A stretch of 64,000 nt of DNA from CAZRDB01 sp964598695. GTDB lineage: Bacteria; Armatimonadota; Zipacnadia; UBA1398. The DNA lies in contig CAZRDB010000002.1 in the NCBI GenBank assembly GCA_964598695.1, forward strand, positions 33,491 to 97,490, in the 5' to 3' direction. The position numbers were made by a program, and so were the translations under genes. How positions within the stretch are numbered: position 1 is the stretch's first letter; each line of letters begins with the position of its first letter. The notes under the pieces are model-generated. The model saw only the letters and a program-made list of their open reading frames with translations. It was not told the origin of the DNA and did no database searches. Positions 26,872 through 34,768 of this stretch are shown piece by piece.

Positions 26872-28664
26872 CGGGGGGCGCTCACCGCGCCCGACGCGCG
26901 CTCGAGCCGCACGTTCTTGTAGTAGAAGAGGCCGAGGGGGTTCACCGGGTAGTCCTTCACCCACGGCTGCTGGAGCTGGACCGTCTCGGCGTAGGTCGTG
27001 AACAGCCACGGGCAATCGTCGATGATGAGCGCCGCGGCCTCCCGGTAGATCTCCGCCCGCCGGTCGGAGTCCATCTCACCCATCGCGAGGTCGTACAGCC
27101 GGTCGACCTCCGGGTTCGCGTAGAAGGTGCTGTTGGGGCCGTCGGGCGCGAAGTTGCGCGAGACGAAGAGCGCGAGGAAGTTCTCGGCGTCCGGGTAGTC
27201 GGCGATCCACCCCAGCGTGAAGATGCGCGCCTCGTGGCGGTCGAGCGACTCCAGGTGCAGTGGCCAGGGCTGGAGCTTCAGCCGGACCTTGACCCCGATC
27301 CGCGCGAGCTGGTCCATCACCGTCACCGCCTCGCGGCTGGGCGCGTTGGCCGCCGACGAGACGTAGATGACCTGCTCCGCGAGCCCCTCGCCGCCCGGGT
27401 AGCCGGCCTCGGCGAGGAGCTGCTTCGCGCGCTCCGGGTTGTACGCCCACCGGTGCTCCTCCGGGTCGTGGCCCGGCAGGCCGGGGGGGATCGGTCCGTA
27501 CGCGGGACGCCCCACGCCCCGGTTGATCTCACGGATCATCGTCTCGCGGTCGATCGCGCAGTTCAGCGCCTGCCGCAGCTTCTTGTTGTCGCCGAACGGC
27601 GGGTTCTGCATGTCGAAGCCGTAGTAGGCCGTGTTGAGCGTGGGCGTGGTCTGCAGAACCGACCGGCTCGCGAACGGCTCCTTGAGCGTCCGGTCCGGGT
27701 TCATCACCCGATCCCAGTCCTGGTCGGGAACGCCGGTCACGTCGGAGCGGCCCTGCTCGAACTCCATGAACGCCGTGTGCGGGTCGCGCCGGCTGATGTA
27801 CCGCACACCGTCGATGTACGGGTACGGCCGCCCCTCGGCGTCGCGGCCCCAGTACTCGGGGTTGCGGCGGAGGATCAGCTCGATGTCCGGCTCCCACCGC
27901 TCCAGGACGAACGGCCCCGTCCCCACGGGGTGGCGGAAGAACGTGTCGGCCCCCGGCGGGTTGCCGATCGCGCCGTAGGCCCGGATCGCCTCGGGAGGCG
28001 TGGCCCGGAAGTAGGCCATCGCCAGCACCTTGATGAACGGCGCGAACGGCTCGGCGAGGTGGATCCGGAACGTGCGGTCGTCCACGGCCTCGAAGCCCTC
28101 GATCCCGTCGGCCTCGAGGGTCGCGAGGTCGAGCTTCCAGAAGTCCGGGTTGTCCTCGAGCAGCTTCTGGCGCCGCTCCACGTACTCGGCGGCCCCCACG
28201 ACGCGATCCTCGATCAGCCACGAGCCGAGGCTCATCGCGATCGGGTCGCAGACCCGGGTGAAGCTGTAGCGGAGGTCCTCCGCCGTCACCTCGCGCCCCT
28301 TGCCGTCCGGGAAGCACGGGTCGTCGACGAACCGGACGCCTCCGCGCAGGTGGAAGGTGTAGGTCCGGCCGTCGGGCGCGATCTCCCACCGCTCCGCGAG
28401 GCACGGCTCGACCTCCAGCGTCGTCTGGTTGTACGAGACGAGTCCCTCGTAGATCTGATCGCAGATCGAGGTCGAGGAGGTGTCGCTCATCTGCACGGGG
28501 TCGAGCGAGCGCACCTGCACGGCGCTCGTCGCCAGGCTGAGCGTGTTGTCGGTGATCGCCGGCCCCCGCGTGGCGCGAGCCAGCCCGCCGACGATGGCGA
28601 ACATCGCGATGTGAATGAGCACGACGGCCGCGAAGAACCGCGCCACACCCGCGTAGAGCCGCAT
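26868..28664 (-). CDS. ABC transporter substrate-binding protein, SBP_bac_5 family
   Basis: 598 residues. An N-terminal hydrophobic segment (about residues 10-30) without a lipobox cysteine suggests a signal peptide or membrane anchor. The mature part matches the oligopeptide-binding family: YEGLVSYN near residue 75, LAERWEIAPDGRTYTFHLRGGVRF, DFGF-like FDMQNPPFGDNKKLRQALNCAID, and GWIADYPDAENFLALF. Ligand could be a peptide, nickel chelate or oligosaccharide; the family does not fix it. First gene of the importer operon, 72 bases after an oxidoreductase gene on the same strand. Confidence 0.95.
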   Translation of the reverse strand: MRLYAGVARFFAAVVLIHIAMFAIVGGLARATRGPAITDNTLSLATSAVQVRSLDPVQMSDTSSTSICDQIYEGLVSYNQTTLEVEPCLAERWEIAPDGRTYTFHLRGGVRFVDDPCFPDGKGREVTAEDLRYSFTRVCDPIAMSLGSWLIEDRVVGAAEYVERRQKLLEDNPDFWKLDLATLEADGIEGFEAVDDRTFRIHLAEPFAPFIKVLAMAYFRATPPEAIRAYGAIGNPPGADTFFRHPVGTGPFVLERWEPDIELILRRNPEYWGRDAEGRPYPYIDGVRYISRRDPHTAFMEFEQGRSDVTGVPDQDWDRVMNPDRTLKEPFASRSVLQTTPTLNTAYYGFDMQNPPFGDNKKLRQALNCAIDRETMIREINRGVGRPAYGPIPPGLPGHDPEEHRWAYNPERAKQLLAEAGYPGGEGLAEQVIYVSSAANAPSREAVTVMDQLARIGVKVRLKLQPWPLHLESLDRHEARIFTLGWIADYPDAENFLALFVSRNFAPDGPNSTFYANPEVDRLYDLAMGEMDSDRRAEIYREAAALIIDDCPWLFTTYAETVQLQQPWVKDYPVNPLGLFYYKNVRLERASGAVSAPR

Positions 28665-28736
28665 GGATCACCTCCCCCGTGGGGGCCGCCCGGGCGACGG
28701 CGCCTGGCCCCGCCCGGAGCGGCTGCTCACACTACT

Positions 28737-29840
28737 CTAGGGATCGAGCGTCCCCGGACGCAAGCCGAGAGGCAGCGCCGCCGGACGCTCGCAGGTGCTC
28801 TCGATCGGCAGCCACGCGCCCTGCTCCCACGCGTCGGTGAACGAGCACATCAGGTCGAGCACATGGTACGCGAGTTGTCCCGAGGCCCGGTGCTTGCGCC
28901 CCGAGCGCGCCGCGTAGGCGAGATCGGCGACGCCGATGCCGCGGTAGTTCTCGGAGTAACCGTGTGACAGCGGCACCTCGCGCCAGCCGTCGGCGCCCGG
29001 ACGCCAGATCTCGACCGGCCCGCCGAAGGTGTTCGGGTCGGGGACGCTCAGCGTGCCCTCCTCGCCGTAGATCTCGATCCGCGGTAGGCGGCCCGCCCAG
29101 ACATCGAAGCTCGTGGTGATGGTGACCAGGGGGCCGCTCTCGAACTCCATGATCCCGTTCACGTGGGTGGGCACCTCGACGGCCACCCGCGTGCCATAGT
29201 GCGGCTGGCTGGTGATCAGGCGCTCGGGGAACGACTTCGTCGCCGACGCGGCCACGCGCTTGACCGGCCCCAACAGGTTGACCAGCGCGGTCAGGTAGTA
29301 CGGGCCCATGTCGAACATCGGGCCGGCGCCGGGCTTGTAGAAGAACTCGGGATCGGGGTGCCAGCCCTCGGGGCCGCGGCTGAGCATGAACGCCATGCCG
29401 CCGATCGGACGGCCGATCCAACCGTCGTCGATCAGCTTGCGGCACGTCTGGAGCCCCCCGCCCAGGAACGTGTCCGGGGCGCATCCCACGCGGAGGCCCT
29501 GCTCGGCCGCCCTGGCGAGCACCGCCTTGCCGCCGGAGCGCTCCACCGCGAACGGCTTCTCGGCGTAGGCGTGCTTGCCGGCCTCGACCGTCGCCAGCGA
29601 GATCTCGGCGTGGACCTTCGGGATGGTCAGGTTGAGCACCACCTCGACCTCGGGGTCGGTCAGCATCTCGTCGAGCGTCACCGCCCGCGCGATCGCGAAC
29701 TCCTCGGCCTTCGCCTTCGCGCGCTCCATCACGAGGTCGCTGCATGCCACGACCTCCAGGTTCTCGAAGCGCTTCGCGGCCGCGAAGTACGCGCCGCAGA
29801 TGTTGCCGCACCCCACCACTCCGACCTTCGTCTTCTCCAT
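28737..29840 (-). CDS. Gfo/Idh/MocA-family NAD(P)-dependent oxidoreductase
   Basis: 367 residues. Rossmann GVVGCGNICGAYF at residues 7-19, the EKPFA segment with the catalytic lysine near residue 95, and a C-terminal alpha/beta sheet domain containing MFDMGPYYLTALVNLLGPV (the usual 'D-G-H' region reads D-M-G-P-Y here). Oxidises or reduces a sugar or inositol derivative. ATG at 29840 follows GAGGAGAGGT. Immediately upstream of the ABC importer on the same strand, consistent with the importer bringing in a carbohydrate derivative, although this is only context. Confidence 0.94.
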   Translation of the reverse strand: MEKTKVGVVGCGNICGAYFAAAKRFENLEVVACSDLVMERAKAKAEEFAIARAVTLDEMLTDPEVEVVLNLTIPKVHAEISLATVEAGKHAYAEKPFAVERSGGKAVLARAAEQGLRVGCAPDTFLGGGLQTCRKLIDDGWIGRPIGGMAFMLSRGPEGWHPDPEFFYKPGAGPMFDMGPYYLTALVNLLGPVKRVAASATKSFPERLITSQPHYGTRVAVEVPTHVNGIMEFESGPLVTITTSFDVWAGRLPRIEIYGEEGTLSVPDPNTFGGPVEIWRPGADGWREVPLSHGYSENYRGIGVADLAYAARSGRKHRASGQLAYHVLDLMCSFTDAWEQGAWLPIESTCERPAALPLGLRPGTLDP

Positions 29841-30005
29841 GCTGACCTCTCCTCGCCGCCGGCGGCCGCGCGCCCCTCCCGCGATCCCGCCGTCCGCTAT
29901 TCGCTCCCCCCGGCCCGATGCACCTCCAGGCGCGCCCGCGCAGGTCCGCGCGCCCCGCGTGCGGAAGGACGCGATGCCCCCAGGGGCGGAAGGAGCTGGT
30001 TGCCC

Positions 30006-30914
30006 GTGCGTCGGGTCCGGATCGCCCTGCTCTGCCTCGTGGCACTGATGGTGCTGACCGCCGGCTGCCTGCCCAAGTGGGTCCAGCGCGCCCGCGGGCC
30101 CCAGACCGGAGCCTCCTCGTCCGACGCGCGGAACACCGAGCCGCCGGCCGCCGAGTCCACCCCTGCCAAGCCCCCCGCCGAGACGCCGGCCCGCACCACA
30201 CGGCCGAGCGGCGCCAAGGGCGGCAAGCTGAGCGACCGGCTGAAGGGCGGCTCCTCCGAGGGCTCCGACGGCCCCGTCGATCTGCCGAACCTCGATCCGA
30301 TGGAGTTCGCGGCCGAGGGCTACGAGCCGACCGCCACGGGCGAGGCCGACATCGACGACGACGGCGTCAGCGAGGGCCTGGTCGTCTACCAAGGCTTCGA
30401 GGTCGACTCGGTGGGGGAGCCCGTCCGACCCGCCTACATCTCGATCCTCCGCTCGGAGGGCTCGGGCTGGCAGGAGTGGACGAAGATCGTCGGCGAGAAC
30501 GATGAGCGGTTCGCCGACAGCGACTCGCTCGTCCGCGCCGGCGACATCAACGGCGACGGCACGCCCGAGCTGATCCTGCGGTTCTTCGGCTTCGGCGTCT
30601 CCAGCCGGCCCGAGAACGTGTACGTCTACCAACTCCTCGACGACGGCTCCGTCACCCCCGTCATCGTCGGCGGATGCGTCGAGATGACCAGCAAGGACGG
30701 CTTCGTGGTGGCCGAGGTCGACTCCACGACGCCCGGCCCTGAGCTGATCTTCGCCCTCGTGCAGCCGAGCGACGGTCCGGAGTCCGACCCGCACCGCTTC
30801 GCCGTCGAGGCCTGGGGCTGGAACGGCTCGGAGTACGAGTACGTGAGCGGCGAGACGACCTCCACCACCTACGCGAGCGGATCCGACGCCATCCAGGCCG
30901 TCTACGGCGTGTAG
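30006..30914 (+). CDS. Predicted lipoprotein with FG-GAP/VCBS-like calcium motifs
   Basis: 302 residues from GTG 30006, ten bases after AAGGAG; a TTG at 30000 would be only four bases away. Signal LMVLTAGC marks a lipoprotein. A 70-residue Pro/Ser/Thr/Ala-rich linker follows. The rest contains two VCBS-like acidic loops: ADIDDDGVSEGLVVYQG (about residue 117) and GDINGDGTPELILRF (about residue 180), as in beta-propeller or VCBS repeat proteins. No enzyme motif. Probably an envelope-bound structural or binding protein. A strong palindromic hairpin follows the stop. Specific function unknown. Confidence 0.8.
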   Translation: MRRVRIALLCLVALMVLTAGCLPKWVQRARGPQTGASSSDARNTEPPAAESTPAKPPAETPARTTRPSGAKGGKLSDRLKGGSSEGSDGPVDLPNLDPMEFAAEGYEPTATGEADIDDDGVSEGLVVYQGFEVDSVGEPVRPAYISILRSEGSGWQEWTKIVGENDERFADSDSLVRAGDINGDGTPELILRFFGFGVSSRPENVYVYQLLDDGSVTPVIVGGCVEMTSKDGFVVAEVDSTTPGPELIFALVQPSDGPESDPHRFAVEAWGWNGSEYEYVSGETTSTTYASGSDAIQAVYGV

Positions 30915-30939
30915 CTCGCCCTTTCCCCCCCCGATCTCC

Positions 30940-30965
30940 CGCGGAGGCCCGGCCGGGCCTCCGCG
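30940..30965 (+). terminator. Perfect 26-bp palindrome, candidate terminator
   Basis: CGCGGAGGCCCGG (30940-30952) is followed directly by its exact reverse complement (30953-30965), 26 bases after the lipoprotein stop. Very stable hairpin with a minimal loop, not followed by a T-run. Its position just before an AT-rich promoter-like segment fits a terminator insulating the downstream efflux genes. Confidence 0.6.
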
Positions 30966-31003
30966 CACGCCTGTGCAGGATTCGGTACGATCCGACATGT
31001 ATA

Positions 31004-31046
31004 GTATGCATGATCGGTATGCATAGGCGGTGATCGCACAATGCAT
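31004..31046 (+). promoter_or_regulatory. Putative operator: repeated GTATGCAT upstream of AbrB-like gene
   Basis: GTATGCAT occurs at 31004-31011 and again at 31017-31024, a 13-base period. The palindromic core ATGCAT appears a third time at 31041-31046, overlapping the start codon. The region is a conspicuous AT-rich island in a GC-rich genome, and TATAGT at 31000-31005 could serve as a -10 element. The position suggests autoregulation by the AbrB-like product and control of the TolC/HlyD genes behind it. The sites are seen directly; binding is inferred. Confidence 0.5.
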
Positions 31047-31325
31047 GACAAAGCAGACCCCGAACCCGAGGGCGCGTGGAGCGACGAGAGCTACTGCGGC
31101 TTCGTGACGGTCGGTGAGCGGGGCCAGGTCGTTATCCCGGCCGCCCTGCGACGCGACTGCGCGATCAACCCGGGCGATCGCCTCCTCGCGGCCCGCGCCC
31201 CGGTCGGGGGAGGGGTCGTCTTCGCCAAGATGGAGGTCCTCCGCGATCTGCTCGCGCGCATGGGTCTGCCGACCGGACCGCCCGACCGCCCTGAGCGGCC
31301 CAAGGCCAAGGGAGGCGGGAAGTGA
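31041..31325 (+). CDS. AbrB/SpoVT-type DNA-binding regulator
   Basis: 94 residues. The swapped-hairpin AbrB/MazE fold is recognisable in GFVTVGERGQVVIPAALRRDCAINPGDRLLAAR, about residues 20-52. An acidic N-terminal arm and a basic, proline-rich C-terminal tail flank it. Such proteins bind DNA as dimers, either as transcription regulators or as antitoxins; no toxin gene is adjacent, so regulation of the efflux genes is favoured. The GTG start of the TolC-like gene overlaps its stop by four bases. Repeated GTATGCAT sites lie just upstream. Confidence 0.88.
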   Translation: MHDKADPEPEGAWSDESYCGFVTVGERGQVVIPAALRRDCAINPGDRLLAARAPVGGGVVFAKMEVLRDLLARMGLPTGPPDRPERPKAKGGGK

Positions 31326-32686
31326 TCCTCTCACGGCACGCCGCGCTCGCCTGTGTCCTGCTCGCGCCGCTGGCCCGTGCGGCGGCGGGGCAGGAGGCGC
31401 CCCTCGCCGCGCAGGCCCCGGAGCCCTGGGGCCTCGCCGACTGCATTCGGTACGCGGTGGAGCACTCGCCCCGGCTGCACGCCGAACGTCACCGGCTGCG
31501 GGCCGCGCGCGAAGCCGTGGCTGAGGCACGGGCCGGCGACGACGCCCGGACCGTCGTGCAGGGAACGGGCGCGGCCCAGGCCCCCGAGCTGAGCATTACC
31601 CTCCCCGAGGACCGCGTCGTCCGCGTCAGCCCGGCCACCCAGGCCTCACTGTCGATCTCGACGGTGCTGCCGCTCGACGTCTCCCACTACTGGCGCTATC
31701 GCCGCGACGGCGCCACGGAATCAGCCAGCGCCCAGGCCGAGCAGCTCCGACAGGCGGCCGAGCAGCTCGTGCTCGACACGATCACCGGCTACTACCGCGT
31801 GCTCATGGCCGCGGCCGGGCTCGATGCCGCGCGCGAGGCCGTGGGCGTGGCCGAGGCCGAACTGGCTCGGACGCGGGCCCGCCTCGCGGCCGGCGTCGCG
31901 ACTCCCGCCCTGCTCGCGGTCGCCGAGTCCGCTCTCACCGACGCCCGCACCAAGCTGACCGCGCTGGAGCTGGCCTTCGCCGACGCCAACGCGTTCCTGG
32001 CCACGACCCTCGGCCTTCCCACCGAGCAGGCGCCCCCGCTGCTCGACGCCCCCCTCGAGCTGGACACCTCGACGCCGTGGGAGGAAGCCCGCGATCTCGC
32101 GCTCCAGGAGCGCCCTGAGCTTGCCGGGCTCGTCCACTCGGCCGCCGCGCTCGGAGCCACCGCCCAGGCGATCCGCGCCAGCACGAAGCCGAGCCTCAGC
32201 CTCAGCGCCGGTGGAGGGCTCAACACGCCGGGCAGCCTCGCGAGCCCGACACGGAGCCTCCGTGCCGGCCTCGCCTTCTCCTGGCCCCTCGGCGGCAATG
32301 GATCGGCCCGCGCACAGGCCCGCAGCGCCGAGGAGCGTCGCGAGGCCGTGCTGCAGGATCTCGAGCAGACCCGGCTGCTCGTCGAGACGAAGGTCTACAC
32401 CGCGATCAGCCGCCTCGAGGAGGTCGCCGCGACGCTCGAGGCCGACCGGTCGGCTCTCGCCGAGGCGGAGGCACTCGCCCTGCAGACACGGCTGCGCCAC
32501 GAGGCCGGCGTCGCGACCGCCCAGGAGGTCGCCGCGCGGGCCTGCGCCGTGAGTGCCGCGCGGGCACGGCTCCATGCCGACGAGTGCGACCAGTCGCTCG
32601 CCCGAGCTGAGTGGGCGCGGGCCCTGGGCATCCTGAGCCGTCTGGCGTTCGGTCCGCCGGCGCACACGCGGGAGGTACAGCCATGA
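31322..32686 (+). CDS. TolC-family outer-membrane efflux protein
   Basis: 454 residues with a signal peptide (cleavage near ARAAAGQ). Two OEP-type repeats: the first contains CIRYAVEHSPRLHAERHRLRAAREAVAEARA, and the second begins at about residue 235 with ALQERPELAGLVHSAAAL. Long alpha-helical, Ala/Glu/Arg-rich segments form the periplasmic tunnel; the strand region SLSAGGGLNTPGS would lie in the outer membrane. Overlaps the regulator upstream (GTGA) and the HlyD gene downstream (ATGA), forming one translationally coupled unit. Confidence 0.94.
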   Translation: MILSRHAALACVLLAPLARAAAGQEAPLAAQAPEPWGLADCIRYAVEHSPRLHAERHRLRAAREAVAEARAGDDARTVVQGTGAAQAPELSITLPEDRVVRVSPATQASLSISTVLPLDVSHYWRYRRDGATESASAQAEQLRQAAEQLVLDTITGYYRVLMAAAGLDAAREAVGVAEAELARTRARLAAGVATPALLAVAESALTDARTKLTALELAFADANAFLATTLGLPTEQAPPLLDAPLELDTSTPWEEARDLALQERPELAGLVHSAAALGATAQAIRASTKPSLSLSAGGGLNTPGSLASPTRSLRAGLAFSWPLGGNGSARAQARSAEERREAVLQDLEQTRLLVETKVYTAISRLEEVAATLEADRSALAEAEALALQTRLRHEAGVATAQEVAARACAVSAARARLHADECDQSLARAEWARALGILSRLAFGPPAHTREVQP

Positions 32687-34533
32687 AGTCACGACTGCGC
32701 ATCGTGGTGCCCGTCTTGCTGCTCGCGGCCGCGGCCGTGGGGCTCGCCTACGCCCGCCACGCCCGCACCGTCGCCGACGCCGAGGGTGCCGTCTCCGGCA
32801 GCGGGACGGTCGAGGCGACCGAGGTCGCCGTCTCGGCCGAGGCCAACGGGCGCATCACGGTCCTGCGGGTCGAGGAGGGGCAGGCCGTCGAGGAGGGCGC
32901 GGTCATCGCCGAGCTGGCGCACAGCGTGCTCGACGCCCAGCAGAAGCAGGCCGAGGCCGCCGCGTATGCCGCCCGCATGCAGCTCGCCGAGGTCGCGCGG
33001 GGCGCCCGCTCCGAGGAAGTCCGCGCCCGCGCCGCCACGTTGAAGGAAGCGAGTGCCTCGCTGCTCGGCGCGCAGACCCAGCGCAACATCGCCCGCGAGT
33101 CGCTGGAGCATCCCACCGACCTGCAGGCGGCCGTCGACAGCGCCCAGACCCAGATCGCCCTTGCCGAGGCGCAGCTCGCCGCCTCCTCGGCGCTGCGCGA
33201 CGAGGCGGTCAGCGGCCCCCGGGCCGAGGAGATCGCCTCAGCGCGCGCCGCGCTCGCCCAAGCCGATGCCGCCGTGAGCGGAGCCGTCGCCGAGTGCGCT
33301 GAAGCCGAGCGGGCCTGCGCCGCCCGCGAGGCGGCCCGCACGCCGATTACCAAGGCCGAGACCGAACTCGCGATGGGGGAGGCGGCCCGTGCCGCCGCCG
33401 AAGCGCGCCGCCAGCAGGTGGAGAACCCGCCCCGGCCCGCGAAGCGCGAGCAGGTGACGCACCAGATCGCCGCCGCGCGCTCGGCCTACTCCCTGGCGGA
33501 GCAGAACGCCTCCCGCGTGCAGCGCCTGCGCGAGGCCGATGCGGCGACCGATCAGGAACTCGACTCGGCGGTTACCGCCCGCGACCAGGCGCTCGCGAGC
33601 CTCAACACGGCCGAGGCCGCCCTGGCCGACCTCGACGCCGGCGCCCGCGAGGCCGAACGACGGGAGGCCGCCGCGGGCGTCGCCCAGGCCACCGCCGGTG
33701 TCCAGGGCGCGCGCGCGCAGATCGCGAACGCGGGCCACGAGCAGGAGGCCCAGGTCGCCCAGGCCCGCCAGCAGCTTGCCCGCGCCCGGTCGGCCGTCGA
33801 GCAGGCCCGCGAGGTTCGCGCGCAGGCGGCCTCCCGCCTCGCGCTGCTGGAGGTCGGCACCCGGCCGGAGCAGCTCCGCCAGGCCGAGGCCCAGCTTACG
33901 GGGTCCGACGCCGGGCTTCTCGGCGCGCGCACGGCTCTCGCCAACGCCAGCACCGCCCACGCTCAGCGGTTCGCCCAGCGCCAGCAGGTTGCGGCCACCG
34001 AGCAGGCGGTCGGCGTCGCCGAAGCAAAGGTCCAGGCGGCCCGTGCCCAGCTCGATCTCGCCCTCGCGGGCAACACCGACGAGCTGGTTCAGGTCGCGCA
34101 GGGCAAGGCGATGGAGGCCGACGCGGCCGTCGAGGTCGTGAAGGCCCGCGTCAACGACTGCTACATCCGGGCCCCGCGCGCCGGCACCATCAGCGAGATC
34201 GTGTTGCGCGAGGGCGAGATGGTCTCGCCCGGAGCCACGATCGTCCGGATGCTCGACCTCTCGAGTCTGTGGGTGCGGGTCTACCTGCCGGTCAAGCAGT
34301 TCGGCAAGGTCCGGCTCGGAACGACGGCCCAGGTTCGGACGGACGCCGACCCGAGCAAGGCCTACCCGGGCCAGGTCGTCGCCGTCAGCGACGAATCGGA
34401 GTTCACGCCCCGCAACACGCAGACCGTCGAGGAGCGCGTGAAGCAGGTGTTCTGGGTGAAGGTCGGCGTTGGCGACGGCCAGGGCGAACTGAAGCCCGGC
34501 ATGCCCGCCGACGTCGCACTGGCCGAGCGCTAG
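32683..34533 (+). CDS. HlyD/YbhG-type membrane fusion protein with very long coiled coil
   Basis: 616 residues, nearly twice the usual HlyD length. One N-terminal membrane anchor (residues 7-24), then the lipoyl half-motif GSGTVEATEVAVSAEANGRITVLRVEEGQAVEEGAVIAEL. About 390 residues of Ala/Glu/Gln-rich coiled coil (roughly 85-475) follow. The second lipoyl half is YIRAPRAGTISEIVLREGEMVSPGATIVRMLDL and the beta-barrel domain completes the protein. The long hairpin should reach deep into the periplasm toward TolC. ATG follows GGAGGTACAGCC. The TAG stop lies at the edge of a repeat element. Resembles E. coli YbhG/YhiI, which work with ABC-2 exporters like those at 36208-40367. Confidence 0.93.
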   Translation: MKSRLRIVVPVLLLAAAAVGLAYARHARTVADAEGAVSGSGTVEATEVAVSAEANGRITVLRVEEGQAVEEGAVIAELAHSVLDAQQKQAEAAAYAARMQLAEVARGARSEEVRARAATLKEASASLLGAQTQRNIARESLEHPTDLQAAVDSAQTQIALAEAQLAASSALRDEAVSGPRAEEIASARAALAQADAAVSGAVAECAEAERACAAREAARTPITKAETELAMGEAARAAAEARRQQVENPPRPAKREQVTHQIAAARSAYSLAEQNASRVQRLREADAATDQELDSAVTARDQALASLNTAEAALADLDAGAREAERREAAAGVAQATAGVQGARAQIANAGHEQEAQVAQARQQLARARSAVEQAREVRAQAASRLALLEVGTRPEQLRQAEAQLTGSDAGLLGARTALANASTAHAQRFAQRQQVAATEQAVGVAEAKVQAARAQLDLALAGNTDELVQVAQGKAMEADAAVEVVKARVNDCYIRAPRAGTISEIVLREGEMVSPGATIVRMLDLSSLWVRVYLPVKQFGKVRLGTTAQVRTDADPSKAYPGQVVAVSDESEFTPRNTQTVEERVKQVFWVKVGVGDGQGELKPGMPADVALAER

Positions 34534-34628
34534 AGCAGTTCTCGAAAGCTCCCGCGCGCAAGAGCGAAGAGCGACAACCTGCGGAGGGTTGCCCCTCCGC
34601 ACCACCCTAGGCGGTTGCCGTCGGGGCC
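34532..34628 (+). repeat. Interspersed repeat, copy 1 (inverted relative to 40366-40486)
   Basis: A 97-base block starting AGAGCAGTTCTCG and ending GGGGCC. It matches the reverse complement of 40391-40486 at about 84 of 97 positions with one single-base gap (counted by eye). It contains the small hairpin CAACC...GGTTG. A degraded right end may extend to about 34658. The first two bases belong to the TAG stop codon of the HlyD-type gene. Non-coding; the origin could be a MITE or REP-like element. Confidence 0.85.
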
Positions 34629-34768
34629 AAAGCCCGCGAGCCCCGACGACAACCGCTCAGGTCGAGCAGAAGGACGAGCACTCGACAGACCGCCTCTCGC
34701 CGCTGGTACCTGCAGGGACTTTCGGGAACCACTCGAGCGAGCCGCGGGACGGGAAGGACAGGGGAGTC

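Noticed and set aside
31041..31325. Toxin-antitoxin module based on the AbrB/MazE-like fold
   Set aside because: No toxin-sized gene is adjacent; the next gene is TolC, translationally coupled. A regulator role is simpler.
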